From Cupriavidus necator A5-1 (GTDB taxonomy: Bacteria; Pseudomonadota; Gammaproteobacteria; Burkholderiales; Burkholderiaceae): a DNA stretch of 64,000 bases. The DNA is taken from NCBI RefSeq assembly GCF_000744095.1, contig NZ_JQLI01000008.1:434001-498000 (forward strand), read 5' to 3'. The position numbers and the translations under genes were made by a program. The notes beneath the pieces were generated by a model that saw only the letters and a program-made list of their open reading frames with translations, had not been told where the DNA came from and ran no database searches. The first letter of the stretch is position 1, and the number at the start of each line of letters is the position of its first letter. This document shows, one piece after another, positions 1-8,682 of this stretch.

Positions 1-520
1 CGACGCGATCGGCGAGCTGGTCGGCGCGCTGCAGCCGGCGCTGGTGATCGCCGTGGGCCAGGCGGGTGGGCGTGCCGAGATGTCGGTGGAGCGCGTGGCG
101 ATCAATGTCGACGATGCGCGCATCGCCGACAACGCCGGCGAGCAGCCGATCGATACGGCCATCGTCGAAGACGGTCCCGCGGCATATTTCTCGACCCTGC
201 CGATCAAGGCCATGGTGCGCGACATGCGCGCCGCGGGCGTGCCGGCCTCGGTGTCGCAGACGGCGGGCACGTTCGTGTGCAACCACGTGTTCTACGGGCT
301 GATGCACCGGCTGGCGCAGCACAAGGGCCACAAGGACCACAAGGGCGGTGAGGTACGCGGCGGCTTTATCCACATCCCCTACCTGCCGGAACAGGCGGCG
401 CGCCATCCCGGCCAGCCGAGCCTGGCGCAGGAAACGCTGGTCAAGGGATTGCGCCAGGCCGTGGCGACGGCGCTGGCGACCCGAGCGGACGTACGCGAGC
501 AGGGCGGCCAGCTGCACTAG
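1..520 (+). CDS. pcp: Pyroglutamyl-peptidase I, 3' part (5' end outside window)
   Basis: This is a cysteine peptidase (C15 family) that removes N-terminal pyroglutamate from peptides in the cytoplasm. The open frame runs in from the left edge and stops at TAG 518-520, so about the last 172 residues are visible. Family hallmarks are present: the SVERVAINVDDARI segment, the catalytic cysteine in SQTAGTFVCNH, and the catalytic histidine in GGFIHIPYLPEQ. The order of Cys then His near the C-terminus fits a complete catalytic half. A short lysine/histidine stretch (HKGHKDHKGGE) lies between them and looks like a lineage-specific loop. The gene converges on the vanZ-like gene with only 14 bases between stops. 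Confidence 0.93.
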   Translation, partial: DAIGELVGALQPALVIAVGQAGGRAEMSVERVAINVDDARIADNAGEQPIDTAIVEDGPAAYFSTLPIKAMVRDMRAAGVPASVSQTAGTFVCNHVFYGLMHRLAQHKGHKDHKGGEVRGGFIHIPYLPEQAARHPGQPSLAQETLVKGLRQAVATALATRADVREQGGQLH

Positions 521-534
521 CCTGCCGGCCCTGG

Positions 535-1812
535 CTACTCCTGCGTACCGGCCGCGGCCGCCTCACGGCGCGCCGCGGCTTTTTTCATGGCGAGGCGCCG
601 CACGCTGACCTGCTCGAAGCGCCAGATCACATAACAGCACGCCAGGAACGGCCACAGCCAGCCCAGCCATTGCGCCAGGCTGTTGAAGTGGACGAAGCGG
701 CCCATGCGCCAGCCTTGCTCGGAAATCCACGCATAGGGATTGGACGGCAGCACGTTGGTCAGTACCACCAGCGTGGCCAGCGACGCCATCGCCAGCATCG
801 CGCGCAGCCAGCGCGGCAGGTACAGCAGCAGCGCCAGCACCAGAGAACTGGTCACCAGCGCGAAGCGGCCGCCTTCGGACAGCCAGACGAAGGCGCTTTC
901 GGCCGGGAACTGCAGCTCGGCCACGGTGGCCTTGAGCAGCAGCGCCGCCGCCAGCAGGCCGGCCAGGATGCGCAGCGACGGTGCGCTGCGGCGCATGGCG
1001 ATCGAGGCGAACAGCCCCGTGCCGATCCAGCTGCTGGCGGTCACCAGCGATTCCAGCAACTGCTGGCTCTGCATGTCCTCGGGCCGCAGTCCGATATGGT
1101 CCTGCCACGCCTCCAGCTGCGGGAACAGCATCTGCAGCACCTGCATCGGCCACGAATCCGGATCGGTCAGCCATTCGCGCACGATGCCGCCCATGCCGAA
1201 CAGGTGCTCCTGCGGGAAGATCTGCGCGAACGGCCACAGCATCAGCAGGATGATGGCAAAGCTGGCGTGCGGCTCGAACCAGGCATGGCGCAGCCGCGTC
1301 AGACGCCCGTCGTCGATCAGCGCGCGCGTGAAGGGCGCCACCACCGCGCCGCCCAGCAGCGCGCCCAGCGCATTGGTGATCAGGTCGATGTTGGACGAGA
1401 TCCGGCTCGGCAGCCAGGTCTGGAACGCCTCCATGCACGCCGACAGCAGCGCGCCCGCCACCAGCGCCACCAGCGTGGCGCGCCCGCCTGACATGCGCGG
1501 ATGCAACGCCAGCACCACCAGCGCGCCGAAGGGGAAATACCCCAGCACATTGGTCAGCAGGTCGAAGTCGGTGATGTAGCGCGGCTTGGGCGCGGTCAGG
1601 AAGGCGAACGGCGAGATGCCGTTGTCGACCCAGCCGGAGAACGGGTACAGGCTGGCGTACACCACCAGCAGCGTGAAGCAAAGCAGCCCCACGCGGGACA
1701 GCGGCGAATACTGCGGCCCCTGCGGCCCGGCGGGTTTGGGTACGGACGTTGCCGCCGCAGGCAGCGGCGAGGGCGGCGCGGAGGGCGGCGGGGGAGCCGG
1801 CTCCATGGGCAT
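535..1812 (-). CDS. VanZ-like family membrane protein
   Basis: A 425-residue polytopic membrane protein. The N-terminal half carries a VanZ-like domain (about residues 40-165): hydrophobic helices, the DLLTNVLGYFPFGAL segment and, further on, SNIDLITNALGALLGG, typical of the family. The C-terminal half adds several more predicted helices and ends in a basic, alanine-rich tail. The N-terminus is proline/alanine-rich and probably cytosolic. The start is 15 bases downstream of the lipoprotein gene stop, so it is likely the last gene of the MCE-type transport operon. VanZ-like proteins are named for teicoplanin resistance, but the function outside Gram-positives is unknown; a role in envelope lipid handling here is inference from the operon. 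Confidence 0.8.
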   Translation of the reverse strand: MPMEPAPPPPSAPPSPLPAAATSVPKPAGPQGPQYSPLSRVGLLCFTLLVVYASLYPFSGWVDNGISPFAFLTAPKPRYITDFDLLTNVLGYFPFGALVVLALHPRMSGGRATLVALVAGALLSACMEAFQTWLPSRISSNIDLITNALGALLGGAVVAPFTRALIDDGRLTRLRHAWFEPHASFAIILLMLWPFAQIFPQEHLFGMGGIVREWLTDPDSWPMQVLQMLFPQLEAWQDHIGLRPEDMQSQQLLESLVTASSWIGTGLFASIAMRRSAPSLRILAGLLAAALLLKATVAELQFPAESAFVWLSEGGRFALVTSSLVLALLLYLPRWLRAMLAMASLATLVVLTNVLPSNPYAWISEQGWRMGRFVHFNSLAQWLGWLWPFLACCYVIWRFEQVSVRRLAMKKAAARREAAAAGTQE

Positions 1813-1827
1813 ATCTCCTTGCTTGTC

Positions 1828-2445
1828 TTACTTTAGCTGCAGTGTGCCGGCCCAGTCGAGCACCGTGGCGATCACCGCGTCGCTGGCGTCGGCCAGCGCC
1901 TTGACGCCGCCGGCGCCGTCGCCGCTGGGCGCGGGCCGGCGCGCCTCGAAGGTCTGCTGGCCGATCATGCCGTGGTGGTACACCGTGGCGCGCAGCCGCA
2001 CCACGCCCTGGCTGGTGCTGGCGCTGTCGAATACCTGTTCGAACTCGAGCAGGTCGACCTTGAGCGCCGGCACGCTGCTATCGCCCGACCAGGTCAGCGC
2101 GCCGCGCGCCGCCACGGCTTCGCGTAGCCGCTCGTCGAACAGGCGCGTGGGCGACATCACCCAGCGCTGCGTGGCATAGGCCTGCAGCCGCTGCGCCTGT
2201 GCGTACTGCAGCCGGTAGTAGAGCGCGTTGCCTTCGAGCCAGTCGGGGCCGTCGGTCTGCGCCACGCGCAGCCTGGGCAGCGGCGCGGGGCCCGGATTTG
2301 TCGCGGGCAGGGCAGCGGACGGACCCAGGTCATAGGTGACGGTGGGCGTGCCGCGCGACAGCGCGCAGCCCGACAGCACCAGCGCCGCGGCCACCAGCCC
2401 CAGCAGCGTGGCGGGGACGGAGGCGCGGCGGTGTTGGCGTGGCAT
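1828..2445 (-). CDS. ABC-type transport auxiliary lipoprotein (PqiC/MCE-associated family)
   Basis: A 205-residue lipoprotein. The chosen ATG at 2445 gives a short basic N-terminus, a hydrophobic stretch and a lipobox LVLSGC, so the mature protein would be lipidated at that cysteine. The body fits the family of auxiliary lipoproteins that accompany MCE transporters (the YDLGP start of the mature domain, and the LLEFEQVFDSASTSQG segment). A longer open frame reaches back into the mlaD-like gene but puts an unlikely arginine/alanine-rich extension before the signal peptide. It probably sits in the outer membrane or periplasm and works with the MlaD-like, MlaE-like and ATPase proteins encoded upstream. 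Confidence 0.85.
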   Translation of the reverse strand: MPRQHRRASVPATLLGLVAAALVLSGCALSRGTPTVTYDLGPSAALPATNPGPAPLPRLRVAQTDGPDWLEGNALYYRLQYAQAQRLQAYATQRWVMSPTRLFDERLREAVAARGALTWSGDSSVPALKVDLLEFEQVFDSASTSQGVVRLRATVYHHGMIGQQTFEARRPAPSGDGAGGVKALADASDAVIATVLDWAGTLQLK

Positions 2446-2515
2446 CTCGGGGGCAGGGTTCACGGCGATGTCTCGGCGTTGGCGGTTTCTGGGTCTGGGC
2501 GGGATGGCGCTGTCA

Positions 2516-3460
2516 TCAGGGCGCGCTGAAGCCCGGCTCGCCCGGCCCGGGCGTCGGCGTCGGCGCGCCGAACAGCACGCTGCTCGGGCTCTCGTTGAAC
2601 TGGCCGGCGGCGCGCTCGAAGGTGCGCGCGGTCTGGCGCGCGTCACGGGCCAGGCCGTTGAGCTGCGGCAGCGTTTCCTGGCTGAAGGTGCCGGCCGCCG
2701 ACTGCACCGAGGCGGACGCGCCCTGCAGGTCGCGCCCGACGCTGTCGACGGTGCGCATCACGGTGCCGTTCGGGTTGGCCAGCTCCTGGGTCAGGCGTCG
2801 GGTCGATTCCAGCGTGGCGTTGAGGTTCTCGGTGACTTTCGGCAGCCGGTTCGTGGCCGGCGCCAGCGAAGCCGACAGCTGCGAGTAATCCTCGGCGGTC
2901 TTGCGCACCGAGCGGATCGCCGCCATCAGCTCGGCGCGGTTGGCGATCTGGAACATGTCGTTGAGCGAGGCCAGCAGCGTTTCGGCCTGGGTCAGCAGCG
3001 TGTCGCCGCGCTTTTCCAGCTCCTCGAAGAAGCCGGGGCGCATAGCGATGCGCGCCGGCGCCTTGGGCGAGGTGGGCAGCGGCGGCGAGGTCGCGGCGTC
3101 GCCATCGTGCGCGGCGGAGTCATCGAGCTGCACGTAGGCGATCCCGGTCACGCCCTGGAAGCCCAGCGTGGCATAGGTGGTGCGCGTGATCGGCGTGTCC
3201 TTGTTGACGCTGATGCGCACAATGATCTGGCCCGGCACCTGCGGATCGAATTTGATCGCTTCGACCTTGCCCACTGGCAGGCCACGGTACTTCACGTCTG
3301 CCTGCGGGCCCAGCCCGTTGACGGTGGAGCGCGTGATCAGGTCATACGGCACGCGCACCGCGTGGTCGCTGCTGAACCAGAAGATCGCGAACATGACCAG
3401 CACGGCCAGGCCGATCGTGAACACGCCCGCGAGGAATGCATTTGACTTGTTTTCCATCAT
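2516..3460 (-). CDS. MlaD-family (MCE domain) protein
   Basis: A 314-residue periplasmic lipid-binding subunit anchored by one N-terminal transmembrane helix (about residues 8-29). The MCE domain follows (about 38-120) with VNGLGPQADVKYRGLPVGKVEAIKF. After it comes a long, mostly helical region with a coiled-coil-like pattern, where MCE proteins form a tunnel. The C-terminus is proline/glycine-rich. Its ATG overlaps the TGA of the ATPase gene (ATGA), indicating translational coupling. Length and tail are longer than E. coli MlaD and more like PqiB/YebT-type or 'Ttg2C-like' orphan MCE proteins. It lacks the adjacent mlaC and mlaB genes of the canonical Mla operon, so it is probably a second, distinct MCE system. 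Confidence 0.9.
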   Translation of the reverse strand: MMENKSNAFLAGVFTIGLAVLVMFAIFWFSSDHAVRVPYDLITRSTVNGLGPQADVKYRGLPVGKVEAIKFDPQVPGQIIVRISVNKDTPITRTTYATLGFQGVTGIAYVQLDDSAAHDGDAATSPPLPTSPKAPARIAMRPGFFEELEKRGDTLLTQAETLLASLNDMFQIANRAELMAAIRSVRKTAEDYSQLSASLAPATNRLPKVTENLNATLESTRRLTQELANPNGTVMRTVDSVGRDLQGASASVQSAAGTFSQETLPQLNGLARDARQTARTFERAAGQFNESPSSVLFGAPTPTPGPGEPGFSAP

Positions 3461-4341
3461 GCTTCTCCAGAGGGCGCCGCATCCGGTCGCGCGGGGTTTG
3501 CGGACGGCACGGACTGCCCTGGCTGCTGCAGCGCCTGCATGGCGCGCTGGGCACGCTCGCCCAGGAAATACTCGCGGATGAAGGGGTGATCCACCTTCAC
3601 TACTTCTGCGATCGGCGCCGCGGCCACCAGCTTGTGGTCGGCCAGCACCGCGACGCGGTCGGACAGCGCCACCAGCGTGTCCAGGTCATGCGTGATCATC
3701 ACCACCGTGAGGCCCAGTTCGCGCCGGAGTTCCCGGATCAGCGCCACGTAGTCGTCCGAGGCCATGGGGTCCAGGCCGGCGGTGGGCTCATCCAGGAACA
3801 GCAACTCGGGCTCCAGCGCCAGCGCGCGTGCCAGCGCCACGCGCTTGATCATGCCGCCGGACAGGTCCGACGGCATCTTGTCGGCGTCGCGCGCGGACAG
3901 GCCCACCAGCTGCAGCTTGAGCAGCGCCGCGCGGCAGATCAGGTTGTCGGGCAGCGCGCGCAGCTCGCGCAGCGGCAGCGCGATATTGTCGATCACCGAC
4001 AGCGCCGAGAACAGCGCGCCGCGCTGGAACTGCAGGCCCCAGCGGTTGCGCAGCGCCTGCAGCTGCGCCGCGTTCAGCCGGCGTGGCTCTTCGCCGAACA
4101 CGCGGATGGTGCCCGAGGTGGGCCGCTCCAGCCCGACGATCTGGCGCAGCAGCACGGTCTTGCCGCTGCCCGAGCCGCCCACGATCGACAGCACCTCGTC
4201 GCGGTAGACGTCCAGGTCGATGCCGTCGTGCACCACGGCCTTGCCGAAGCGCTTGACCAGGTTGCGCACCTCGATCACCGGGGTGGGCTTCGATTGCGAG
4301 GCATGCGAGGCGGCTTGCGAGGCGGATGGCAGGGAACTCAT
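3457..4341 (-). CDS. MCE-type transporter ATP-binding protein (MlaF-like)
   Basis: A 294-residue cytoplasmic ABC ATPase that would energise lipid transport with the neighbouring MlaE-like permease. The Walker A motif GGSGSGKT lies at about residues 54-61. The signature is LSGGMIKRVALARAL, followed by Walker B LLFLDEPTAGLDP and the switch histidine in VVMITHD. Replacement of LSGGQ by LSGGM is characteristic of MlaF-like ATPases. The start is the ATG at 4341, which overlaps the permease stop (ATGA). A longer in-frame stretch upstream is a shadow of the permease gene. Confidence 0.93.
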   Translation of the reverse strand: MSSLPSASQAASHASQSKPTPVIEVRNLVKRFGKAVVHDGIDLDVYRDEVLSIVGGSGSGKTVLLRQIVGLERPTSGTIRVFGEEPRRLNAAQLQALRNRWGLQFQRGALFSALSVIDNIALPLRELRALPDNLICRAALLKLQLVGLSARDADKMPSDLSGGMIKRVALARALALEPELLFLDEPTAGLDPMASDDYVALIRELRRELGLTVVMITHDLDTLVALSDRVAVLADHKLVAAAPIAEVVKVDHPFIREYFLGERAQRAMQALQQPGQSVPSANPARPDAAPSGEA

Positions 4342-5579
4342 AAGCCCACGTCCTTGAACAGGATCGCAATCACCGCGTCGGCCAGGATCACGATGGTGAT
4401 CGCGGTCACCACCGAGGCGGTCGTGCCTTCGCCCAGGCTCTGCGTGTTGGGCTTGATGCGCAGCCCGAAGTGGCACGCTGTCAGCGCGATCAGGATGCCG
4501 AACACCACGCCCTTGCCCAGCCCCAGCCAGAGGTTGGCCACCGGCACCGCGTCGGGCAGTTCGCGCAGGAAGAAGGCGGCGCTGATGCCAAGCTGCATGC
4601 GCGCGGCCAGCATGCCGCCGGCCAGCGCCAGCACGTCGGTCCACGCCACCAGCAGCGGCATGGCGACGGCCAGCGCGATCACGCGCGGCATGATCAGCCG
4701 GAAGCCGTGCGAGATGCCCATCACGCGCATCGCGTCGAGTTCCTCGGTCACGCGCATCACGCCGATCTGCGCGGTGATGGCCGAGCCCGAGCGCCCCGCG
4801 ATCAGGATCGCCGCCAGCACTGGCCCCAGCTCGCGGATCACCGCCATGCCGAGGATGTTGACGATAAAGGTGCTGGCGCCGAAGGTGCGCAGCTGGTTGG
4901 CCGACAGGTACGACAGCACGATGCCGATCAGGAAACCGACCAGCGCGGTGATGCCCAGCGCCTTGTAGCCCACGTTATAGATATTGGCCGAGATCTCGCG
5001 CCACGGTCCGCGCTGCGGCATGCGCGCGAAGCGCAGCAGGTCGAAGGCGAGCTGGCCCAGCATGGTGATGCCGCGGCCCAGCTGCTCGCCGAACGACAGC
5101 ACGTTCGCGCCGAACAGCGTGACCGGGTTGAAGCGGTCCACCATGTGCTTCTTCCAGCCTTCATCCTGCACCGCGGCGATGCGCTCGAACACGCGGCGCT
5201 GGCCGTCGCTGGCATCGAGCTGCGACGGCAGCTTGCCATCCCACGCCTGCCACAGCAGCTGCCCGCCGATGTGGTCCAGGCGCTCCACCTCGGCGAGCGA
5301 CCACTGCGCATGCTCCGGCGCCAGGGCCAGTTCGTGCAGTTGCGACCGCAACTGCCGCGCCTGGTGGCAGCCGGCCAGCGCGAGCGCGGTCCAGTCGCCA
5401 CGCAGCTGTACGCTGACGGTTCCGTCCCCGCGGGTGATCTGGAAATCTGGCGTCGTCTGCTGTTCCAAGGGCAAGGGATGTGATGGCCGAGTCCCGATTC
5501 TAAGCCACCCGCCCCGCTGGCGCGACCGCGGGCATGCCGCCGCCCTGGCCGGGCGCGCCGCACGGCTACAATGCGGCAT
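4338..5579 (-). CDS. MlaE-family permease with N-terminal STAS-like domain
   Basis: An inner-membrane permease of an MCE-type lipid transporter. The N-terminal ~110 residues (from PDFQITRGDGTVSVQLRGDW) look like a STAS-type domain, the role filled in the Mla system by a separate protein, MlaB. The MlaE domain follows, with membrane helices and the ILIAGRSGSAITAQIG and MRVTEELDAMRVMGI segments. The first ATG in frame is at 5579, but the preceding ~35 residues are poor coding sequence and overlap the likely birA promoter. A TTG at 5474 (LPLEQQTTPD) is an alternative start giving 378 residues. It is the first gene of the minus-strand MCE operon and is divergent from birA. Confidence 0.88.
   Translation of the reverse strand: MPHCSRAARPARAAACPRSRQRGGWLRIGTRPSHPLPLEQQTTPDFQITRGDGTVSVQLRGDWTALALAGCHQARQLRSQLHELALAPEHAQWSLAEVERLDHIGGQLLWQAWDGKLPSQLDASDGQRRVFERIAAVQDEGWKKHMVDRFNPVTLFGANVLSFGEQLGRGITMLGQLAFDLLRFARMPQRGPWREISANIYNVGYKALGITALVGFLIGIVLSYLSANQLRTFGASTFIVNILGMAVIRELGPVLAAILIAGRSGSAITAQIGVMRVTEELDAMRVMGISHGFRLIMPRVIALAVAMPLLVAWTDVLALAGGMLAARMQLGISAAFFLRELPDAVPVANLWLGLGKGVVFGILIALTACHFGLRIKPNTQSLGEGTTASVVTAITIVILADAVIAILFKDVGL
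5567..5572 (+). promoter_or_regulatory. Possible sigma-70 -10 box for birA-coaX
   Basis: TACAAT lies 85 bases before the birA ATG, in the divergent region with the MCE operon. No convincing -35 box is visible at the right distance, so this is a suggestion from the motif and position only. If real, it argues that the permease gene starts downstream at the TTG rather than at the far ATG. Confidence 0.35.
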
Positions 5580-5656
5580 CCGTGGCCGGCGCCCGCGTTT
5601 GCCTGTGCGCTATACGATCCCCGTCGATCCCAGTCCTCTTGCTCCCTTTGTCCCGC

Positions 5657-6565
5657 ATGCCCGCCGATCCTGCCAGCCCGTCCAATTCGTCTGCCCAGTC
5701 CGCGCAGTCCACCCAGTCCGCCACCTCCGCCCTCTCCTGGCGCATCGATGCCGACGCCCTGCGCGCCGCGCTCTCGCCCGCGCTGCGCGACTGGACGCTG
5801 GAACTGGTGGAGGAAACCGGCTCGACCAATGCCGACCTGACCGCCACCTGCCGCCAGGCGCCCTGGTCCGACGCCGGCCGGCTGCGCCTTGCCTACCGCC
5901 AGACCGCCGGACGCGGGCGCCAGGGCCGGGCCTGGCAGGGGCAGGCGGGCATGACCTTCTCGGTGGCGTTGCCGCTGGCGCTGGCGCCGGCGCAACTCAG
6001 CGGCCTGAGCCTGGGCGTGGGCCTGGCGCTGGCCGAGGCGCTGGGCGATGTCGATGCGCGGCTGGGCGCGCGCGTCGGCCTGAAGTGGCCCAACGACCTG
6101 CAGATCGACGGCCGCAAGCTGGCCGGCATCCTGATCGAATCGGTGCCCGCGGGCCCGCAGCGGGTCTGGGCCGTGATCGGCATCGGCCTGAACCTGGTGC
6201 GCGACGCGCAGATGGAGGCGGCGCTGGGCCGCGAACTGGCGGGCGTGGCCGAGGCGCTGCCCGGCTTTGACGCCCAACGCGACGCGCCGCGCCTGCTGGC
6301 CGCGCTGCTGGAGCGGCTGGCGGTGATGCGCACGGACTTCCTCGCGCATGGCTTCGGGCCGATGGCGCGGCGCTGGTCCGCCGTCGATGCCTATCGCGAC
6401 CAGCCGGTGCGGCTGCTGCACGACGGCCAGGTGATCGCCGAGGGCATGGCGCGCGGCGTCGACGAGGCCGGCCACCTGCTGCTGGAAACGCCGGCGGGGC
6501 TGGAGCGCATCGCCAGCGGCGAACTGTCGCTGCGGCCTGCGCCGGGCCAGGGAGGCGCCGCATGA
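5657..6565 (+). CDS. birA: Biotin--[acetyl-CoA-carboxylase] ligase, no DNA-binding domain
   Basis: This enzyme attaches biotin to the acceptor lysine of biotin carboxylases via biotinyl-AMP. The 302-residue protein has the catalytic core: TGSTNADL, the biotin/ATP loop AGRGRQGRAW, LKWPNDLQIDGRKLAGIL and a C-terminal SH3-like domain ending in IASGELSLRP. The N-terminal helix-turn-helix of E. coli BirA is absent and replaced by a short serine/alanine-rich segment, so it should be an enzyme only and not a bio repressor. Substrates encoded in this window include the LiuD carboxylase subunit. Its stop overlaps the coaX start (ATGA), so the two are translationally coupled. Confidence 0.94.
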   Translation: MPADPASPSNSSAQSAQSTQSATSALSWRIDADALRAALSPALRDWTLELVEETGSTNADLTATCRQAPWSDAGRLRLAYRQTAGRGRQGRAWQGQAGMTFSVALPLALAPAQLSGLSLGVGLALAEALGDVDARLGARVGLKWPNDLQIDGRKLAGILIESVPAGPQRVWAVIGIGLNLVRDAQMEAALGRELAGVAEALPGFDAQRDAPRLLAALLERLAVMRTDFLAHGFGPMARRWSAVDAYRDQPVRLLHDGQVIAEGMARGVDEAGHLLLETPAGLERIASGELSLRPAPGQGGAA

Positions 6566-7392
6566 GCACGCCGCGGCTGCTGATCGATATCGGCAATACC
6601 CGCCTGAAATGGGCATGGTGCGAGCCGGATGCGCCGGTGCCGGCGGCCGCGGGCCTGCCCACGCCATGGCAGCACGGCGGCGCGGTCACGCATGCCGACG
6701 ACGGCGCACTGAAGACGCTCGCCGCCGACCTGCGCGCGCTGCGCGGCGGCGGCCCGATGCCGGCGGTATGGATCGCCAACGTGGCCGGCCCGGTGATCGC
6801 GGCGGCCGTCGATGCGGCGCTGGTCGATGCCTTCGGCGCCTGCGCCCCGGTGCAATGGGCGCGCAGCGCCGCCGCGCACGGCAACCTCGCCAACGGCTAC
6901 CGCGAGCCCACGCAACTGGGCGTGGACCGCTGGGTCGGCGCCATCGGCGCGCACCGCTGGCTGCCGCACGACACGCTGCTGGTGGTGACCGCGGGCACGG
7001 CCACGACGCTGGATATCGTCACGGTCTCGGCCGATGGCCAGGCGCGCTTCGAAGGCGGGCTGATCCTGCCCGGGCTGGCACTGATGCTGGGCACGCTGGC
7101 GCGCAATACCGCGCAGCTGCCGGCGCTGGATGTCGATGACGCCGGCACCGTGGCCGGCGCGCACCTGCGCTGGGCCGACAACACCCACGACGCGATTGCC
7201 GCCGGCTGCCTGGCGGCGCAGGCTGGCGCGATCGAACGCACCTGGCGCGCGCTGGGCGAGCGCGGTCCCACGCGCTGCCTGCTCTCGGGCGGAGCGCGCG
7301 CTGCATTGGCCGGCGCGCTCGCGATGCCATGCGAGATGCACGATAATCTGGTGCTGCTCGGCCTGCATGCGATGGCGTTGGCCGAGGCGTAG
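6562..7392 (+). CDS. coaX: Type III pantothenate kinase
   Basis: The enzyme phosphorylates pantothenate in the first step of coenzyme A synthesis; type III enzymes belong to the ASKHA fold and are not feedback-inhibited by CoA. The 276 residues show the phosphate-1 motif LIDIGNTRLKW at the N-terminus, GVDRWVGAIGA, and the TAGTATTLDIV motif. The ATG overlaps the birA stop. birA-coaX adjacency is common in Burkholderiales. Confidence 0.95.
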   Translation: MSTPRLLIDIGNTRLKWAWCEPDAPVPAAAGLPTPWQHGGAVTHADDGALKTLAADLRALRGGGPMPAVWIANVAGPVIAAAVDAALVDAFGACAPVQWARSAAAHGNLANGYREPTQLGVDRWVGAIGAHRWLPHDTLLVVTAGTATTLDIVTVSADGQARFEGGLILPGLALMLGTLARNTAQLPALDVDDAGTVAGAHLRWADNTHDAIAAGCLAAQAGAIERTWRALGERGPTRCLLSGGARAALAGALAMPCEMHDNLVLLGLHAMALAEA

Positions 7393-7440
7393 CGCTGCCT
7401 GCCATCTGCTCTCCCACACGATTCATTCCGTCCCCGCCCC

Positions 7441-8157
7441 ATGCTTGCCAACCTGCCACGCTCGCTGCGCATCGCGCTGCTGTTGCTGCTGCTCGCCAAT
7501 GTCGCTCTGCTGGCAGCAGTGCTCGGGGTGTTCGGGGCGCACCCGCTGTCGGGCTGGTTTGAATCGCCGCGTGAGCCGCACCGGCTGGAGCAGCAGGTGC
7601 GCGGCGAGCGCATGCGGTTGCAGCCACCGGCATCGGCGGCAGAGGCCGCGCCGCGCAGCGGGTTGCCCGCCACCACGGCAGGCACGGTGACCACGCTGGC
7701 TGCCGCCTGCATGGAAATCGGCGGCTTCAGCGCCCAGGCCGCGCGCCGCGCCGCCGACGACCTGGCCGCTGCCGCGCTGCGGGTGGAGGCTTTCGAGCGC
7801 CAGGAACAGGTGCGCTGGTGGATCCACCTGCCGCCGCAGCCCACCCGCGAGAACGCCGAGCGCAAGCTCGCCGAACTGCGCCGGCGCAACGTGACGGAAT
7901 ACTCGCTGGTGACCGCCGGTCCGGCCGAGGCGGCCACGTACACGGTGTCGCTGGGCCTGTTCCGCGAGCGCGAGCGCGCCGAGCACTACCTCGACACGCT
8001 GCGCGGCCACGGCGTGCGCACCGCCATGCTGACCGAGGCCGCGCGCCCGCTCACGCGCCAGTGGCTGCGCGTGCGCGATGCCGATGACGCGGCGCGCGCA
8101 CGGCTCGAGGACATGCGCCAGCGCTACGGCGCCGAGGACGTGCTGGCCTGCTCCTGA
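7441..8157 (+). CDS. SPOR-domain-like membrane protein of unknown function
   Basis: A 238-residue protein with one N-terminal membrane helix (about residues 9-33) and the rest probably periplasmic. The C-terminal third (TYTVSLGLFRERERAEHYLDTLRGHGV) has the pattern of a SPOR domain, which binds denuded glycan strands in septal peptidoglycan. An earlier segment (WWIHLPPQPTRENAERKLAELRRRNV) may be a second, degenerate half. It lies 48 bases downstream of coaX and is probably cotranscribed. The specific role is unknown. Confidence 0.75.
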   Translation: MLANLPRSLRIALLLLLLANVALLAAVLGVFGAHPLSGWFESPREPHRLEQQVRGERMRLQPPASAAEAAPRSGLPATTAGTVTTLAAACMEIGGFSAQAARRAADDLAAAALRVEAFERQEQVRWWIHLPPQPTRENAERKLAELRRRNVTEYSLVTAGPAEAATYTVSLGLFRERERAEHYLDTLRGHGVRTAMLTEAARPLTRQWLRVRDADDAARARLEDMRQRYGAEDVLACS

Positions 8158-8184
8158 GCCCGCACGCTGAGCCGCACGCCGGCG

Positions 8185-8679
8185 TCAGTTGCCCTGGCGC
8201 ACCTTGGTCAGCAGCTTGGTGGTCGAGCGGTCGTGCAGGAAGGGGATGGCGTAGGCCTGGCCGCCCCAGCTGCGCACCAGCCGGGTTTCTTCCAGCGTGT
8301 CGATGTCGTAGTCGCCGCCCTTGACGTAGATGTCGGGGCGCACCAGGCGGATCAGCTCCACCGGGGTCTGCTCGCGGAACATCGCCACCAGGTCGACCGA
8401 TTCCAGCGCGGCCAGCAGCGCCATGCGGTCCGACTCATGGTTGAGCGGGCGGTCATCGCCCTTGCCCAGCATCCTCACCGAGGCATCGCTGTTGACGCCC
8501 ACCACCAGGCTCGCGCCCAGGGCGCGCGCCTGCGCCAGGTAGGTGGCATGGCCACGGTGCAGGATGTCGAAGACCCCGTTGGTGAACACCAGCGGGCGCG
8601 GCAGCGCGGCAATGCGCGCGGCCAGCGCGGCGGGGTCGTCGGAGGGTGTCAGCTTGGATTCGAAGGCGGGTACGGACAT
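8185..8679 (-). CDS. rfaE2: D-glycero-beta-D-manno-heptose 1-phosphate adenylyltransferase
   Basis: The 164-residue nucleotidyltransferase makes ADP-heptose for the lipopolysaccharide inner core. The FTNGVFDILHRGHATYL motif (HxGH) and VVGVNSDASVRMLGKG are diagnostic, as is DYDIDTLEETRLVRSWGG toward the end. It corresponds to the C-terminal domain of the fused E. coli HldE; the kinase half is not in this window, which is usual for betaproteobacteria. It converges on the SPOR-like gene with 27 bases between stops. Confidence 0.94.
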   Translation of the reverse strand: MSVPAFESKLTPSDDPAALAARIAALPRPLVFTNGVFDILHRGHATYLAQARALGASLVVGVNSDASVRMLGKGDDRPLNHESDRMALLAALESVDLVAMFREQTPVELIRLVRPDIYVKGGDYDIDTLEETRLVRSWGGQAYAIPFLHDRSTTKLLTKVRQGN

Positions 8680-8682
8680 GGG

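Noticed and set aside
4928..6667. A 579-codon minus-strand frame spanning birA and the permease start
   Set aside because: It runs antisense to birA and out of frame with the permease; not coding.
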